From positions 1,116,001 to 1,180,000 of the forward strand of contig NZ_MQMF01000002.1 in the NCBI RefSeq assembly GCF_001999465.1: a stretch of DNA of 64,000 bases. The letters are read 5' to 3'. A program made the translations under genes and the position numbers. Below are positions 1 to 8,667 of the stretch, piece by piece. This stretch comes from Fictibacillus arsenicus (GTDB taxonomy: Bacteria > Bacillota > Bacilli > Bacillales > Fictibacillaceae). Position 1 is the stretch's first letter, and every line of letters starts with the position of its first letter. The notes under the pieces were generated by a model that was not told where the DNA came from, did no database searches, and was given only the letters and a program-made list of their open reading frames with translations.

Positions 1-909
1 TTGTCTTTTATCATTTTCGGGTTTCTTTTCGGTGCCTTGGATGCTTTTGTATGGCCGGCAAACGGCTCCCTGCTGCCAAATGTCGTTGATAACTCTCAGT
101 TGACACGTGCTAATTCAGTAATCCAAACAACCCAGCAGAGCTCGCTTATACTTGGTCCGATGATTGGCGGACTGCTTGTTGCCTCTAGCGGCGGCTATCT
201 GCTGTCGTTCGGTGTACCCGCAATTATGTTATTAATTTCAGCGATCCTTGCCTATGTATTAAATATTCCTGCTTCTGAAAGTTCAGAAACAAAGAAGCCA
301 GGTATGTGGCAGTCCATTAAGGAAGGAATCGATGTTGTAAAACAATCCTCCTTTCTAAAAGCTTTGTTTTTGAGCACAATCTTTCTTAACGTTTTTGTGG
401 TGGGTCCACTAATGATGGGGCTTCCTATTTTCGTGAAAAACATTCTCGACGGAAGCGCACTTGATTTTAGTTTTATTGAGGGCTCTATGGCTGCAGGGAT
501 GCTGATCAGTTCAGTCATTATCGGCATTCTAAATATCAAGAAAAGACGCGGATTGATGGTAACAATCTCTTTATTCACAATGAACATTTTCTTTTTCTGG
601 TTTAGTCAAAGCTCTTCCCTTTATCTTTGTATGCTGGCAATCTTTTTTATCGGGGTTACATTCCCAGCGACAAATATTCCTCTCATCTCAGCGGTTCAAT
701 CTTCTGTAGATAAAAAGCTGCTTGGACGGCTGATGGGACTTTTAACGATGGCAAGTATGGGGCTCGCTCCCTTATCTCTAGCTGTTACATCGATGCTGAT
801 CTCGTATGGTTTTACAATTGATAATATTATGGCTGGCGGAGCACTTTCTTTAATTATTGTTAACACGTTAATCATGTGGAGACTTCCTGCATTAAGAAAA
901 ATGGAATAG
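1..909 (+). CDS. MFS transporter, C-terminal part (5' end outside window)
   Basis: This is the C-terminal 300 or so residues of a major facilitator superfamily exporter of the enterobactin-exporter/macrolide-efflux type. Several long hydrophobic helices are visible, and the stretch QTTQQSSLILGPMIGGLLV is typical of helix 5 of these 12-helix proteins. The reading frame is open at base 1, so the TTG there is probably internal and the real start lies upstream. The substrate cannot be told from sequence. The gene ends 12 bases before the next start and is probably co-transcribed with it. Confidence 0.85.
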   Translation: MSFIIFGFLFGALDAFVWPANGSLLPNVVDNSQLTRANSVIQTTQQSSLILGPMIGGLLVASSGGYLLSFGVPAIMLLISAILAYVLNIPASESSETKKPGMWQSIKEGIDVVKQSSFLKALFLSTIFLNVFVVGPLMMGLPIFVKNILDGSALDFSFIEGSMAAGMLISSVIIGILNIKKRRGLMVTISLFTMNIFFFWFSQSSSLYLCMLAIFFIGVTFPATNIPLISAVQSSVDKKLLGRLMGLLTMASMGLAPLSLAVTSMLISYGFTIDNIMAGGALSLIIVNTLIMWRLPALRKME

Positions 910-921
910 GCGGTGTAATTG

Positions 922-1911
922 ATGAAAGTATTAATCATTGGCGGAACACGTTTTTTAGGCAGGCATTTGGCGGAATCTTTTTTAAGAAACAATCACGAGG
1001 TCACTTTGTTTCATAGAGGTAAAACCGCAGCACCTGGCTTATTGCAAGGAGTAGAAGAAATTATCGGTGACCGTGAGCAAGATCTTTCTCTTTTAGAAAA
1101 TAAAAGCTGGGATGCAGTAGTAGATACTTGCGGGTATTTTCCTAAACAAGTAAGGAAGTCTGCAGAAGCCCTCCAAAAAAATGTGTCTTCTTATCTTTTT
1201 GTGTCATCTGTATCTGTATATGAAGATCAATCTGTCCGTTATTTAACAGAAGAAGCTAAAACGGCTGTCCTTAAAGATCCGGACACAACAGAAATCGGCG
1301 AATTTTATGGTGCTTTGAAAGCGGCATGTGAAAAAGAAGTTCAAAAGGTGTTTGGTGAACAGGCATTGATCATTCGTCCCGGGTTAATTGTTGGTCCTCA
1401 TGACTATACTGATCGATTTACCTATTGGCCGCACAGGGGTGCGAAAGGTGGAGAAATTATTGTGCCCGAAATGAAAGATCCAACAATCCGATTTATAGAT
1501 GCAAGGGATTTAGCAGATTGGATTGTACGCATGGCAGAAAATAAGGAAAATGGTGTGTATCAAGCCGTAGGCAGAAGCTATAATTTTAATGACTTTGTAC
1601 AAAAGTGTGTTGCAAATCAAAACGACGCTGCCATTGTAGCTGTTCCAGAAGCTTTCCTTATAGAAGAAAATGTCGGAGAATGGGTAGAGATGCCGCTTTG
1701 GATTGCAAGTGAGGAATATCGAGGTCTTGATTATGCAGATGACTCGAAAGCCATAAATAAAGGACTCGTTTTCCGTTCAATAGAAGAAACCATTCAGGAT
1801 ACGGCTTCATGGTCACAATCAAGAGATTTAGAATCGAATCAATGGAAAGCTGGTTTACACCCTGATAAAGAAGCAGCCTTACTGCAGAAGTGGAAACAAA
1901 AAGTTAAATAA
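922..1911 (+). CDS. NAD-dependent epimerase/dehydratase family protein (extended SDR)
   Basis: An extended short-chain dehydrogenase of 329 residues. The N-terminus MKVLIIGGTRFLGRHLAE is a Rossmann fold with the GGTxFxGR variant of the glycine motif. It resembles isoflavone-reductase or nucleoside-sugar-epimerase type proteins such as B. subtilis YfnG-like SDRs. A purine-rich AGGCGG lies just upstream; ATG 922 is preferred over the TTG three bases earlier. It follows the MFS gene closely and is followed by a terminator. The substrate is unknown. Confidence 0.85.
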   Translation: MKVLIIGGTRFLGRHLAESFLRNNHEVTLFHRGKTAAPGLLQGVEEIIGDREQDLSLLENKSWDAVVDTCGYFPKQVRKSAEALQKNVSSYLFVSSVSVYEDQSVRYLTEEAKTAVLKDPDTTEIGEFYGALKAACEKEVQKVFGEQALIIRPGLIVGPHDYTDRFTYWPHRGAKGGEIIVPEMKDPTIRFIDARDLADWIVRMAENKENGVYQAVGRSYNFNDFVQKCVANQNDAAIVAVPEAFLIEENVGEWVEMPLWIASEEYRGLDYADDSKAINKGLVFRSIEETIQDTASWSQSRDLESNQWKAGLHPDKEAALLQKWKQKVK

Positions 1912-1916
1912 AAAAT

Positions 1917-1961
1917 AAGCTGGCACATGAGGATTACTTCCTAAATGAGCCGGCTTTTTTT
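1917..1961 (+). terminator. Rho-independent terminator of the MFS-SDR operon
   Basis: An AAGCTGGC / GCCGGCTT stem with one G-U pair is followed by a run of T. It sits 5 bases after the SDR stop codon. Confidence 0.8.
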
Positions 1962-2025
1962 AAAAGAAGTAAAAAATACATGAATGCCCATGGCACTTGT
2001 CCATACCATTTATCTCTAAAGGTCA

Positions 2026-2160
2026 TATAGTAGGATTGTGAGATACAAATCTCTCCTGCTGGCAAGAGGTCAGCAGAGCAATTCCCTACCCCCATTTCTT
2101 CATCATGCGTTCGGTTTTCTTTCCATAATCCTTTTCGGAGGATTATGGCTTTTTTATTGA
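2026..2160 (+). ncRNA. candidate small regulatory RNA with C-rich loop region
   Basis: A plus-strand transcript unit with no ORF. There is a possible -10 box TATAGT (2026-2031); no good -35 was found. Next come two small perfect hairpins, GAGAT/ATCTC (2040-2053) and CTGCTG/CAGCAG (2056-2076), then an unpaired pyrimidine stretch TTCCCTACCCCCA (2082-2094). Last is a strong intrinsic terminator, CCATAATCC/GGATTATGG (2123-2148), followed by CTTTTTT. This layout, C-rich seed before a terminator, is like Gram-positive regulatory RNAs such as FsrA and RoxS. The family is not identified and the identity is inference. The terminator hairpin overlaps the 3' end of the convergent coiled-coil gene. Confidence 0.45.
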
Positions 2161-2781
2161 AAATGAAGAATGTGTTTCGTTGAATGGGAGGTATTTATTT
2201 AAATGACCGGGAAGCTCTCCTTTTTGAAATACATACTGAATATCTGATAAAGGAATCTCCAAACGTGCCAGTGGTGGATATAGCGGCAGAATTTCCTTTG
2301 GTTCATAAGATTGATGATAGCTATTAATTGCCTCATTTGTTTCCTTTTCAACTGAAATTCGATAGGCATGAATTTCTTGAATCTGCTGAACCATCATTAA
2401 GTACTCTGCCTTCAACCGCTCTAATTGATCAATTTTTTTCTCCATGCTGCTTTTTGAAGCATTAAGCTCTCGATCTCGGGATGTGTACACCGTTTTTATG
2501 TATTCTGAAAGCCTGTCATCTCTATTTTCTTTTAACTCATCAAGATGTTCCATAGCAGCACGTTCTTTCTCCATTGCTGCCAGATAACTGTTTTTTGCTT
2601 CCGTTAAATGTTCCATCGTAACTTTTGTATTTCTTGCACCGTACTTATTCAATAAGTCTTCATATTCAGTAGAAGCCCATTCTTTTTGTTTATTCAGCTG
2701 CTGCCACTTCTCTTGTGCTCGAGCGATATCAGCATCGTATTCGTTTTTCATTTGTTTAAAATGATTTAATTCAGGATACAT
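2143..2781 (-). CDS. coiled-coil hypothetical protein
   Basis: A 212-residue protein, highly charged and almost wholly helical, with heptad-like runs (KSSMEKKIDQLERLKAEYL) typical of a long coiled coil. There is no signal peptide or membrane helix. The start is set at ATG 2781 because AAGGGAG lies just upstream. A longer reading frame continues to 2985 but runs through an interspersed repeat and is not real. Function is unknown. The stop codon lies inside the hairpin that terminates the opposite strand. Confidence 0.75.
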   Translation of the reverse strand: MYPELNHFKQMKNEYDADIARAQEKWQQLNKQKEWASTEYEDLLNKYGARNTKVTMEHLTEAKNSYLAAMEKERAAMEHLDELKENRDDRLSEYIKTVYTSRDRELNASKSSMEKKIDQLERLKAEYLMMVQQIQEIHAYRISVEKETNEAINSYHQSYEPKEILPLYPPLARLEIPLSDIQYVFQKGELPGHLNKYLPFNETHSSFSIKKP

Positions 2782-2873
2782 AACAATCTCCCTTCGTCTT
2801 TCACCATTTATAGTATTCGGGAAGGAATCAGGTTTAACGTCTCGAATGAAAAAATAAGGTCTTTTTGTATGTT

Positions 2874-3002
2874 GTTGATTTCCGCTACAGGATGCTCGCT
2901 TTCCGCGGGGCGTGCGGTGAGCCTCCTGCCGCTTCACGCCCTTAGGAGTCTCACCTGTCTCGCTCGTCCCGCAGGAGTCTCGCACCTTTCACTCCAATCA
3001 AC
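2874..3002 (+). repeat. interspersed ~130-bp repeat, copy 1 (forward)
   Basis: Begins GTTGATTTCCGC and ends CCAATCAAC, so the ends form an inverted repeat (GTTGATT/AATCAAC). The interior contains CTTTCCGCGGGG and GGTGAGCC blocks shared by all copies. It lies between two divergent genes. Eight other copies occur in the window. Confidence 0.9.
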
Positions 3003-3051
3003 TTGTCAATGGAGAAAGAAAAAAAACATCTATATAAGTGAGGAAATATAT

Positions 3052-3591
3052 ATGAAAATTATAGCTGTTAGACACTGTAAAGCATGTGGTCAGGAACATG
3101 ATGCTCCCTTAACGGAGGAAGGCTTACACCAAGCAAAGGAGCTTTCTCGTTTTCTTGAAGGGTATCGATTCGACAGTGTTATATCGAGTCCTTTTAAAAG
3201 GGCTATCGATACAATAATGCCATATGCCAAATTCACTCATACCGAAATTCAAACGGACGAGCGGCTAGCCGAGCGGATCCTTTCAACGCAAACAGATCCT
3301 GATTGGGATTGGAGGTTTCATTTAGAACGTACATATAAAGAAGAACATTTAAAGTTTCCTGGCGGAGAGTCTACATTTGAGGCAAAACAGAGAATTCATT
3401 CTCTCATAAAAGAACTAAAGGAAGCTGGTCTTCATTTTGTATTGCTTGTAACGCATGGAAACTTAATGAGCTTATTGATCAATCTATATGATCCGTCATT
3501 TGGATTTATAGAATGGGAGCTATTAAAAAACCCAGATGTATTCATGATTGATATTCAAAGTAATGATGTAACCAACTTGTGGGTCGTTTAA
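3052..3591 (+). CDS. histidine phosphatase family protein
   Basis: A 179-residue phosphoglycerate-mutase-like phosphatase. The N-terminal catalytic motif is VRHCKA, where the family usually has RHG or RHA; the second catalytic histidine is in VTHGNL near residue 141. Such proteins transfer phosphate through a phosphohistidine and act on small phosphoesters; the substrate cannot be predicted. The start at 3052 is preceded by GTGAGGA. An upstream in-frame extension runs through the repeat at 2874-3002 and was not accepted. Monocistronic by context. Confidence 0.85.
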   Translation: MKIIAVRHCKACGQEHDAPLTEEGLHQAKELSRFLEGYRFDSVISSPFKRAIDTIMPYAKFTHTEIQTDERLAERILSTQTDPDWDWRFHLERTYKEEHLKFPGGESTFEAKQRIHSLIKELKEAGLHFVLLVTHGNLMSLLINLYDPSFGFIEWELLKNPDVFMIDIQSNDVTNLWVV

Positions 3592-3680
3592 ACTGGTAGT
3601 TAATTCCAGACCCCCACCCCTCCTACAAAAGTCCCGAAACATGTACACGTAAGATAATTTATTAGGAGGGGAAACATCTT

Positions 3681-4307
3681 ATGAAAAAATTAGTAGTAGC
3701 ATCAGTATTAGGCGCTTCCCTATTCGGCGCAAACGCAGGAATCTCAGAAGCGGCATCTACATGCCCATTTGCTTCTTTAAATAATAATCAGCAGCAAGCT
3801 CAAGCTGCTCCAGCTCCACAACAACAACAGCAAGCTGCACCAGCTCCAGCTCCGGCTCCAGCACCTCAGCAAGAGCAGACAAAAGCTCCAGCTGAAGAAG
3901 CACCAAAAGCTGAAACTAGTGCAGAACTTACTGCAGATGAGCAGCAAATGGTTAATCTTGTAAACCAAGAACGTGAAAAGCAAGGTTTACCAGCATTAAA
4001 AGCTGATCCAGAATTAACAAAAGTAGCTCGTGTTAAAGCAAAAGACATGATCGACAACAACTATTTTGATCACAACTCACCAACTTATGGTTCTCCATTT
4101 GATATGTTGAAGCAGTTTGGTGTGGAATATCAGACAGCTGGTGAAAACCTAGCAGGAAACTCTTCTGTTGATGGTGCTCACACTAGCTTAATGAACTCTC
4201 AAGGTCACCGTGAAAACATCTTAAAATCTGACTACACAAACGTTGGTATCGGTGTAGTTGACGGTGGTCAATATGGTAAAATGTTCGTTCAATTATTCAA
4301 AGGGTAA
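3681..4307 (+). CDS. secreted CAP-domain protein (YkwD-like)
   Basis: A 208-residue secreted protein. Residues 1-25 are a signal peptide (MKKLVVASVLGASLFGANAG...SEAA). Residues 30-80 are a low-complexity Ala/Pro/Gln linker, and residues 83-208 form a CAP/SCP domain with the expected NQEREKQGLPAL, FDHNSPTYGSPFD, GENLAGN and GHRENIL blocks. Histidines and acidic residues of the CAP cavity are present. Its N-terminus and linker resemble the Bacillus YkwD/SafA-associated exported family. It has its own AGGAGGGG ribosome binding site and a strong downstream terminator, so it is probably a single-gene unit. Molecular activity is unknown. Confidence 0.9.
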   Translation: MKKLVVASVLGASLFGANAGISEAASTCPFASLNNNQQQAQAAPAPQQQQQAAPAPAPAPAPQQEQTKAPAEEAPKAETSAELTADEQQMVNLVNQEREKQGLPALKADPELTKVARVKAKDMIDNNYFDHNSPTYGSPFDMLKQFGVEYQTAGENLAGNSSVDGAHTSLMNSQGHRENILKSDYTNVGIGVVDGGQYGKMFVQLFKG

Positions 4308-4324
4308 TATACTCTGATACAAAA

Positions 4325-4376
4325 AGGGGCTGTCCCAAAAGTAAGGTGAACTTACTTTTGGCAGCCCCTAATTTTT
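4325..4376 (+). terminator. strong terminator after the CAP gene, possibly bidirectional
   Basis: A long stem GGGGCTG...CAAAAGTAAG / CTTACTTTTGGCAGCCCC with a 5-base loop is followed by ATTTTTTATTTTTG. It is flanked by A-rich sequence on the other side, so it could also serve the minus-strand kinase gene. Confidence 0.85.
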
Positions 4377-4447
4377 TATTTTTGTCAAAATAATAAAATA
4401 AATAAAATCAAAATTTAGTTATCTAATCGAGTTGAGTCAGCCCCTTT

Positions 4448-5860
4448 TTAATTTTGCTGATTAACAGGCAATGAGATGGTAAACTTTGTTCCGATTCCTT
4501 TTTCGCTTTGCACATCAAGCTTGCCGTTATGATGTTTGATAATATTATTGCTGACCATTAACCCCAACCCTGTTCCTTCATCCTTGGTTGTGAAAAATGG
4601 TTTTCCGATCTTTTTTAACACCGATTCTTCCATTCCGCATCCGTAATCACATATTTGTATCTGAATATATTCTGAATGCGGACATAACTTCATCTTCACA
4701 TCTACCTTATTCCCTATTGAAGAAGCCTCAATCGCATTTTTGATAAAATTTATAAAGACTTGTTTCAATTGCATAGGGTCACAGAACACATACGGAATTT
4801 CATCCTCAAAGCTTGTTAAGATCTCAATATTTTTCATGATTGCCTGTGTGTTCAATAAATCAACAGTATCCTTAATAATCGCTTCAATACTTGCCTTTTC
4901 AAAGTTCTGGGTATTACTTTTTGACAACACAAGAAACTCTTTAATGATATGTTCAATCCGATGAACTTCAGACAAAATAATAGATAAATACTGATTAAAG
5001 TCATTTGTTTGATTTTGAATCAGCTGAACAAATCCCTTTAAAGAAGTCAAAGGATTTCGTATCTCATGTGCCACTCCTGCCGCTAATTCTCCAACAACAT
5101 TCAGCGTTTCTGCTTTCAAGAGCTTTTGTTCCGTTAATTTTTGATCTGTAACATCTTTAAGAATTGTTACATGTAAAAAATCGACCATATCTTTTTCACA
5201 AGAATATTCAATTTCTTTTAGATAACCGTCAGGCGTTCTATATCGAAACTCCCCTGAGATTTTTTTGCCGTGCATAACCTCTCCCCATTTTTTTTGAATA
5301 ACATCTCTGCCATTCTTCATAAAAAAGGTCTCGGCATTCTTTCCTATCAAGTCTTCTCTGGATAGTTCCAATAACTCACAAGCTCTTTCGTTTACTTCTG
5401 CGATCTCCATATTTGAACGGCATAAAATAATGGCCTCAAGCGCGTGGTTAAACAACTGTTTAAATTTATTATCACGAATACTCTCAGACTGGTCTTTTAA
5501 AGACACCATGTACGAAGTGCCAATAACTCGATTCTCACCTGAAACCGGATACAAAGTTGTGCGTAATGTATGAGCTGCTACTTCTATATCTGCTGTCTGC
5601 GTTTCTCCGGAGAAAGCTTTTTCTATTTGAGGCGTCCAGCTTGATACTAGTTCCTTTGAATGTAGTTCATAAAGCTTTGTCCCAGGTGCTGGTCTACCGG
5701 AAACCCCAAGAGCATCATACATTCCTCCAGAAGAATGAGTAAAAATATAATCACCTTTGCTCTCTCTTTTTAGTCCAAATAGATGGATGGGACAATTTGA
5801 AAGTGTACTCTGAAAATCTGCAATACGTTTTATATCAATTTCCTCATATTGCTTGTTCAT
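4448..5860 (-). CDS. PAS-domain sensor histidine kinase, cytoplasmic and orphan
   Basis: A 470-residue kinase without membrane helices. Residues 10-125 are a divergent PAS-like region and 130-245 a PAS domain ending in DVTDQKLTEQ. The HisKA H-box (GVAHEIRNP, His265) follows. The HATPase domain shows an N-box FINFIKNAIEAS, a G1 box CGMEES and GTGLGLMVS. No response regulator is adjacent. This architecture matches the KinA/KinE class that feeds Spo0F in the sporulation phosphorelay, so a role there is inferred from family. It is monocistronic, with a 440-base spacer upstream. Confidence 0.85.
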   Translation of the reverse strand: MNKQYEEIDIKRIADFQSTLSNCPIHLFGLKRESKGDYIFTHSSGGMYDALGVSGRPAPGTKLYELHSKELVSSWTPQIEKAFSGETQTADIEVAAHTLRTTLYPVSGENRVIGTSYMVSLKDQSESIRDNKFKQLFNHALEAIILCRSNMEIAEVNERACELLELSREDLIGKNAETFFMKNGRDVIQKKWGEVMHGKKISGEFRYRTPDGYLKEIEYSCEKDMVDFLHVTILKDVTDQKLTEQKLLKAETLNVVGELAAGVAHEIRNPLTSLKGFVQLIQNQTNDFNQYLSIILSEVHRIEHIIKEFLVLSKSNTQNFEKASIEAIIKDTVDLLNTQAIMKNIEILTSFEDEIPYVFCDPMQLKQVFINFIKNAIEASSIGNKVDVKMKLCPHSEYIQIQICDYGCGMEESVLKKIGKPFFTTKDEGTGLGLMVSNNIIKHHNGKLDVQSEKGIGTKFTISLPVNQQN

Positions 5861-6116
5861 TAAGCAGTCCCCTTCGCTTACATAATCTGATACGGATATT
5901 TAGCACAATTAATAATTCTGACATTCAATAAGTTCTCTAATACCTTAATTCGACAAAAAGAAAATCTTCCCTATTGGTCAACTTTCCCATTTTTTCAAAA
6001 TGAGGAAACAGGTCTTTAGAATTACTTTTCACATTGAAACTTGAACAATTAAAATTGCTTTTTTCTAAAGGATTTGTTGCTTTGAACTTTTTCTGTAGAG
6101 TATGCTACATTTTCTA

Positions 6117-6246
6117 GTTGATTGGAGCGCAAGGTGCGAGACTCCTGCGGGATTAGCGGGACAGGTGAGACACCTGCAGGCTTGAATAGCCTAGGGGGCT
6201 CACCGCACGCCCCGCGGAAAGCGAGCATCCTGGAGCGGAAATCAAC
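6117..6246 (-). repeat. interspersed ~130-bp repeat, copy 2 (reverse)
   Basis: Reverse-orientation copy (GTTGATTGGAGCG ... CGGAAATCAAC) in the 447-base gap between the sensor kinase and the thioredoxin gene. Bases 5861-6116 of that gap show no gene; they must hold the kinase promoter, which I could not place. Confidence 0.9.
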
Positions 6247-6307
6247 ATCTCCTAAATCAAATAAAACCTCTGTCAAAAATCCACAAAGGTTTTACAAATA
6301 ACTCTTA

Positions 6308-6856
6308 TTAATTCATTTTCTGCATTTCATCTTCCATAAACTTATAGTCCATCGGACCTATATGCATCTTCGTGATGATTCCTTCTTCATCAATAAAGTA
6401 GCTAGTCGGGATCGAAACCGCTCTGAACTGTTTTCCAGTCGTATTTTTTTCATCGAGTGGGATTGGAAATTCAAGTTCATATTCTTTTACAAAATCCCTT
6501 ATTTTTTCAGGCTTTGTTTCAGAGTATTCTAAGTTAACTGCAAGGATCTCGACATCCTTCTGTTTATAATCTTGATAAAACTTCTGCATTTCAGGCATCT
6601 CTTCACGGCATGGCGGACACCATGTGGCCCAGAAATTTAATATTACTTTTTTCCCCCTATATTCTTTAAGGGAGATTTGTTTTCCCTCAAGGGTATTAAG
6701 TGTAAAATCAGGCGCCATACTTCCTGGTTTCAAACCGGTATTTTGTTCAGCTGGTATTTGTTTTTTTGCTTCTTCACTTTCTTTTTGTGATGTATATAAT
6801 GCAAGTCCAATTAATCCTGCAAATATAAGTGTGAGAATAACCGGCTTGAATTTCAA
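6308..6856 (-). CDS. membrane-anchored thioredoxin-like protein (ResA/TlpA type)
   Basis: A TlpA/ResA-family thiol-disulfide oxidoreductase. It has an N-terminal membrane anchor (PVILTLIFAGLIGLALY), then an AhpC/TSA-Redoxin fold with the active site WATWCPPCREE, and a cis-proline loop at AVSIPTSYF. Family members act outside the membrane, reducing cytochrome c apoproteins or other exported thiols. TTG 6856 is chosen because GAGGA sits 5 bases upstream; a GTG at 6874 has no good ribosome binding site. ResBC partners are absent here, so the partner is unknown. It is divergent from motA. Confidence 0.88.
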   Translation of the reverse strand: MKFKPVILTLIFAGLIGLALYTSQKESEEAKKQIPAEQNTGLKPGSMAPDFTLNTLEGKQISLKEYRGKKVILNFWATWCPPCREEMPEMQKFYQDYKQKDVEILAVNLEYSETKPEKIRDFVKEYELEFPIPLDEKNTTGKQFRAVSIPTSYFIDEEGIITKMHIGPMDYKFMEDEMQKMN

Positions 6857-6939
6857 ATAAATTCCTCTTTTCACTTCAGTTTATCAACTTCCATCATATC
6901 AAAAACAGCCATCAATTGTCTTTTGCTGGCGCCGCTTTG

Positions 6940-6955
6940 TTAAACAGCTGTTTAA
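6940..6955. promoter_or_regulatory. 16-bp palindrome TTAAACAGCTGTTTAA
   Basis: A perfect inverted repeat upstream of the ResA-like gene. An identical copy lies at 18627-18642 upstream of the MurG-like gene. It is a candidate operator; the regulator is unknown. Confidence 0.45.
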
Positions 6956-6994
6956 AAATTTATTCCCCTAAGTGTGTTTTTCCATCATTTATCA

Positions 6995-7021
6995 TTAAGT
7001 TTCCCCTTATCTTTCCGATAT
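6995..7021 (+). promoter_or_regulatory. SigD (flagellar sigma factor) promoter of motAB
   Basis: TTAA at 6995-6998, a 15-base spacer, then TCCGATAT at 7014-7021. The SigD consensus is TAAA-N15-GCCGATAT. The site is about 60 bases before motA, in agreement with SigD control of motility genes in Bacillus. Confidence 0.8.
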
Positions 7022-7085
7022 AAAAGAATATCTAAGCATACAAGAAATTAGCTACAGAAATAAAAGATAAAGTGGGGAACATCTT

Positions 7086-7871
7086 ATGGATCGCTCGAGT
7101 TTAATAGGGGTTATTCTTGGAATTATTGCAATCGGAGTCGGAATGGTATTAAAAGGTGTCAGTCCGGTTTCTTTACTCAACCCTGCAGCACTGTTAATTA
7201 TTTTTGCTGGTACAGCTGCAGCCATTCTAATCGCATTTCCGATGAGTGAAATAAAAAAGATACCAGCATTGTTTAAAGTGCTTTTTCAAGAACAAAAACT
7301 CATTGATATGAAGGACCTTGTAACGATCTTTATCGAATGGGCTACAGTTGCCCGAAAAGAAGGTCTTCTTGCCCTTGAACCTAAAGCTGAAGAAGTAGAT
7401 GATCCATTCTTACAGCAAGGAATCAAGATGATCGTTGACGGCCAGCCTCCTGAATTCATTAAAGACGTGCTATTAAAAGACTTAGAAACCATGGAAGAAC
7501 GCCATGCTTCTAACGCTACAATTTTCACGCAAGCTGGTACTTATGCTCCTACTCTTGGTGTATTGGGAGCTGTTGTTGGACTTGTTGCTGCATTAAGCAA
7601 TATGGCAGACATCGTTGCACTGGGTTCTGCGATTTCGGCAGCATTTATCGCAACATTATTTGGGATTTTTACCGGTTATGTACTTTGGCATCCATTCGCC
7701 AATAAATTAAAACGCAAATCAAAGAAAGAAGTCATGATTAAAGAAATTATGATCGAAGGATTGCTTTCTATTCAAGATGGAACATCACCAAAAATATTAG
7801 AAGAAAAACTTCTGACATATATTCCGACTAGTGAACGCGACCAATACAAAGCGGGTGGTACAGTTGGCTAA
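7086..7871 (+). CDS. motA: flagellar motor stator protein MotA
   Basis: The 261-residue proton-channel stator subunit of the flagellar motor. It has four membrane helices. The start (MDRSSLIGVILGIIAIGVGM), the cytoplasmic loop and the block FTQAGTYAPTLGVLGAVVGL all match B. subtilis MotA very closely. GTTTGYVLWHP-like sequence near residue 200 and conserved charged loop residues that contact FliG are present. The upstream SigD promoter and overlap with motB support the call over the sodium-type MotP. Confidence 0.95.
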   Translation: MDRSSLIGVILGIIAIGVGMVLKGVSPVSLLNPAALLIIFAGTAAAILIAFPMSEIKKIPALFKVLFQEQKLIDMKDLVTIFIEWATVARKEGLLALEPKAEEVDDPFLQQGIKMIVDGQPPEFIKDVLLKDLETMEERHASNATIFTQAGTYAPTLGVLGAVVGLVAALSNMADIVALGSAISAAFIATLFGIFTGYVLWHPFANKLKRKSKKEVMIKEIMIEGLLSIQDGTSPKILEEKLLTYIPTSERDQYKAGGTVG

Positions 7872-8637
7872 AAAGAAAAAGCATCATGAAGATCATGTAG
7901 ACGAGTCCTGGCTCATACCTTATGCTGACATGCTTACATTGCTATTAGCTCTATTTATTGTTCTATTTGCAATGAGTGAGATTGATGCCCAAAAGTTTAA
8001 GCAGATGGCAAGTGCGTTCCGAAATGAATTTACAAGCGGAACCGGTGTAATGGAGGAACAAGCGCCAATCCCTACTCCAGATTCAACACCTATTCCTCAG
8101 ACGCAAAAAGAAATCATCTCTAAGGAAGAAAAAGAACGTCTTGAAGAAGCTAAGAAAGAACTTGAAGCTCTTGAAAACTTGGAAAAAAGAATCAATGCAT
8201 TTATTCACGCTAACAATCTTACAACAAGTCTCCAAACCCAGTTAACGGAGAACGGCTTATTGATTACCATCCTAGATAATGCCCTATTCGATTCCGGCAG
8301 TGCAACAGTTAAACCTGGTTCAAGAGAAATCGGCAATAAGCTTTCTGATCTCCTTGTTACGAACCCTCCTCGCAATATTGTGATTGCAGGACATACTGAC
8401 AATGTGCCGATCAGTACAGCTAGTTTCCAATCAAACTGGGAGCTGAGCGCATTCCGCGGAATTAACTTTATGCGGGTTCTGCTTGAGAATCCCGCGTTAA
8501 AGCCAAATCAAGTAAGTGCCAGCGGCTATGGGGAATACCGGCCGAAAGCTGATAATAAAACAGCAGAAGGCAGAGCGAAGAACCGCCGAGTAGAAGTTTT
8601 GGTACTTCCGAATGTAAGCCTGCAGGCAGTGAAATAA
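7864..8637 (+). CDS. motB: flagellar motor stator protein MotB
   Basis: A 257-residue stator subunit. The lysine-rich cytoplasmic N-terminus (AKKKKHHEDHVDESW) is followed by one membrane helix, PYADMLTLLLALFIVLFAM, whose aspartate is the proton-binding residue. The C-terminal OmpA domain (IAGHTDNVPI, KNRRVEVLVLP) binds peptidoglycan. The TTG start at 7864 overlaps motA by 8 bases and aligns with the known MotB N-terminus. An earlier in-frame start at 7831 would add residues not found in the family. Confidence 0.94.
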   Translation: MAKKKKHHEDHVDESWLIPYADMLTLLLALFIVLFAMSEIDAQKFKQMASAFRNEFTSGTGVMEEQAPIPTPDSTPIPQTQKEIISKEEKERLEEAKKELEALENLEKRINAFIHANNLTTSLQTQLTENGLLITILDNALFDSGSATVKPGSREIGNKLSDLLVTNPPRNIVIAGHTDNVPISTASFQSNWELSAFRGINFMRVLLENPALKPNQVSASGYGEYRPKADNKTAEGRAKNRRVEVLVLPNVSLQAVK

Positions 8638-8667
8638 AGCTATGGGTTTCCATATAGACCTGGGTTT

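Noticed and set aside
2782-2985. N-terminal extension of the coiled-coil gene
   Set aside because: It runs through repeat copy 1 and lacks start signals; ATG 2781 has a strong ribosome binding site.
6049-6276. 75-residue minus-strand ORF
   Set aside because: It is a translation of repeat copy 2. Similar frames arise from other copies of the element (14559-14810, 15755-16054, 30299-30511, 44781-45026), with no ribosome binding sites.
7086-8637. MotP/MotS sodium-type stator
   Set aside because: MotA/MotB-type N-termini, the MotB lysine-rich start and the SigD promoter fit the proton-type pair better.
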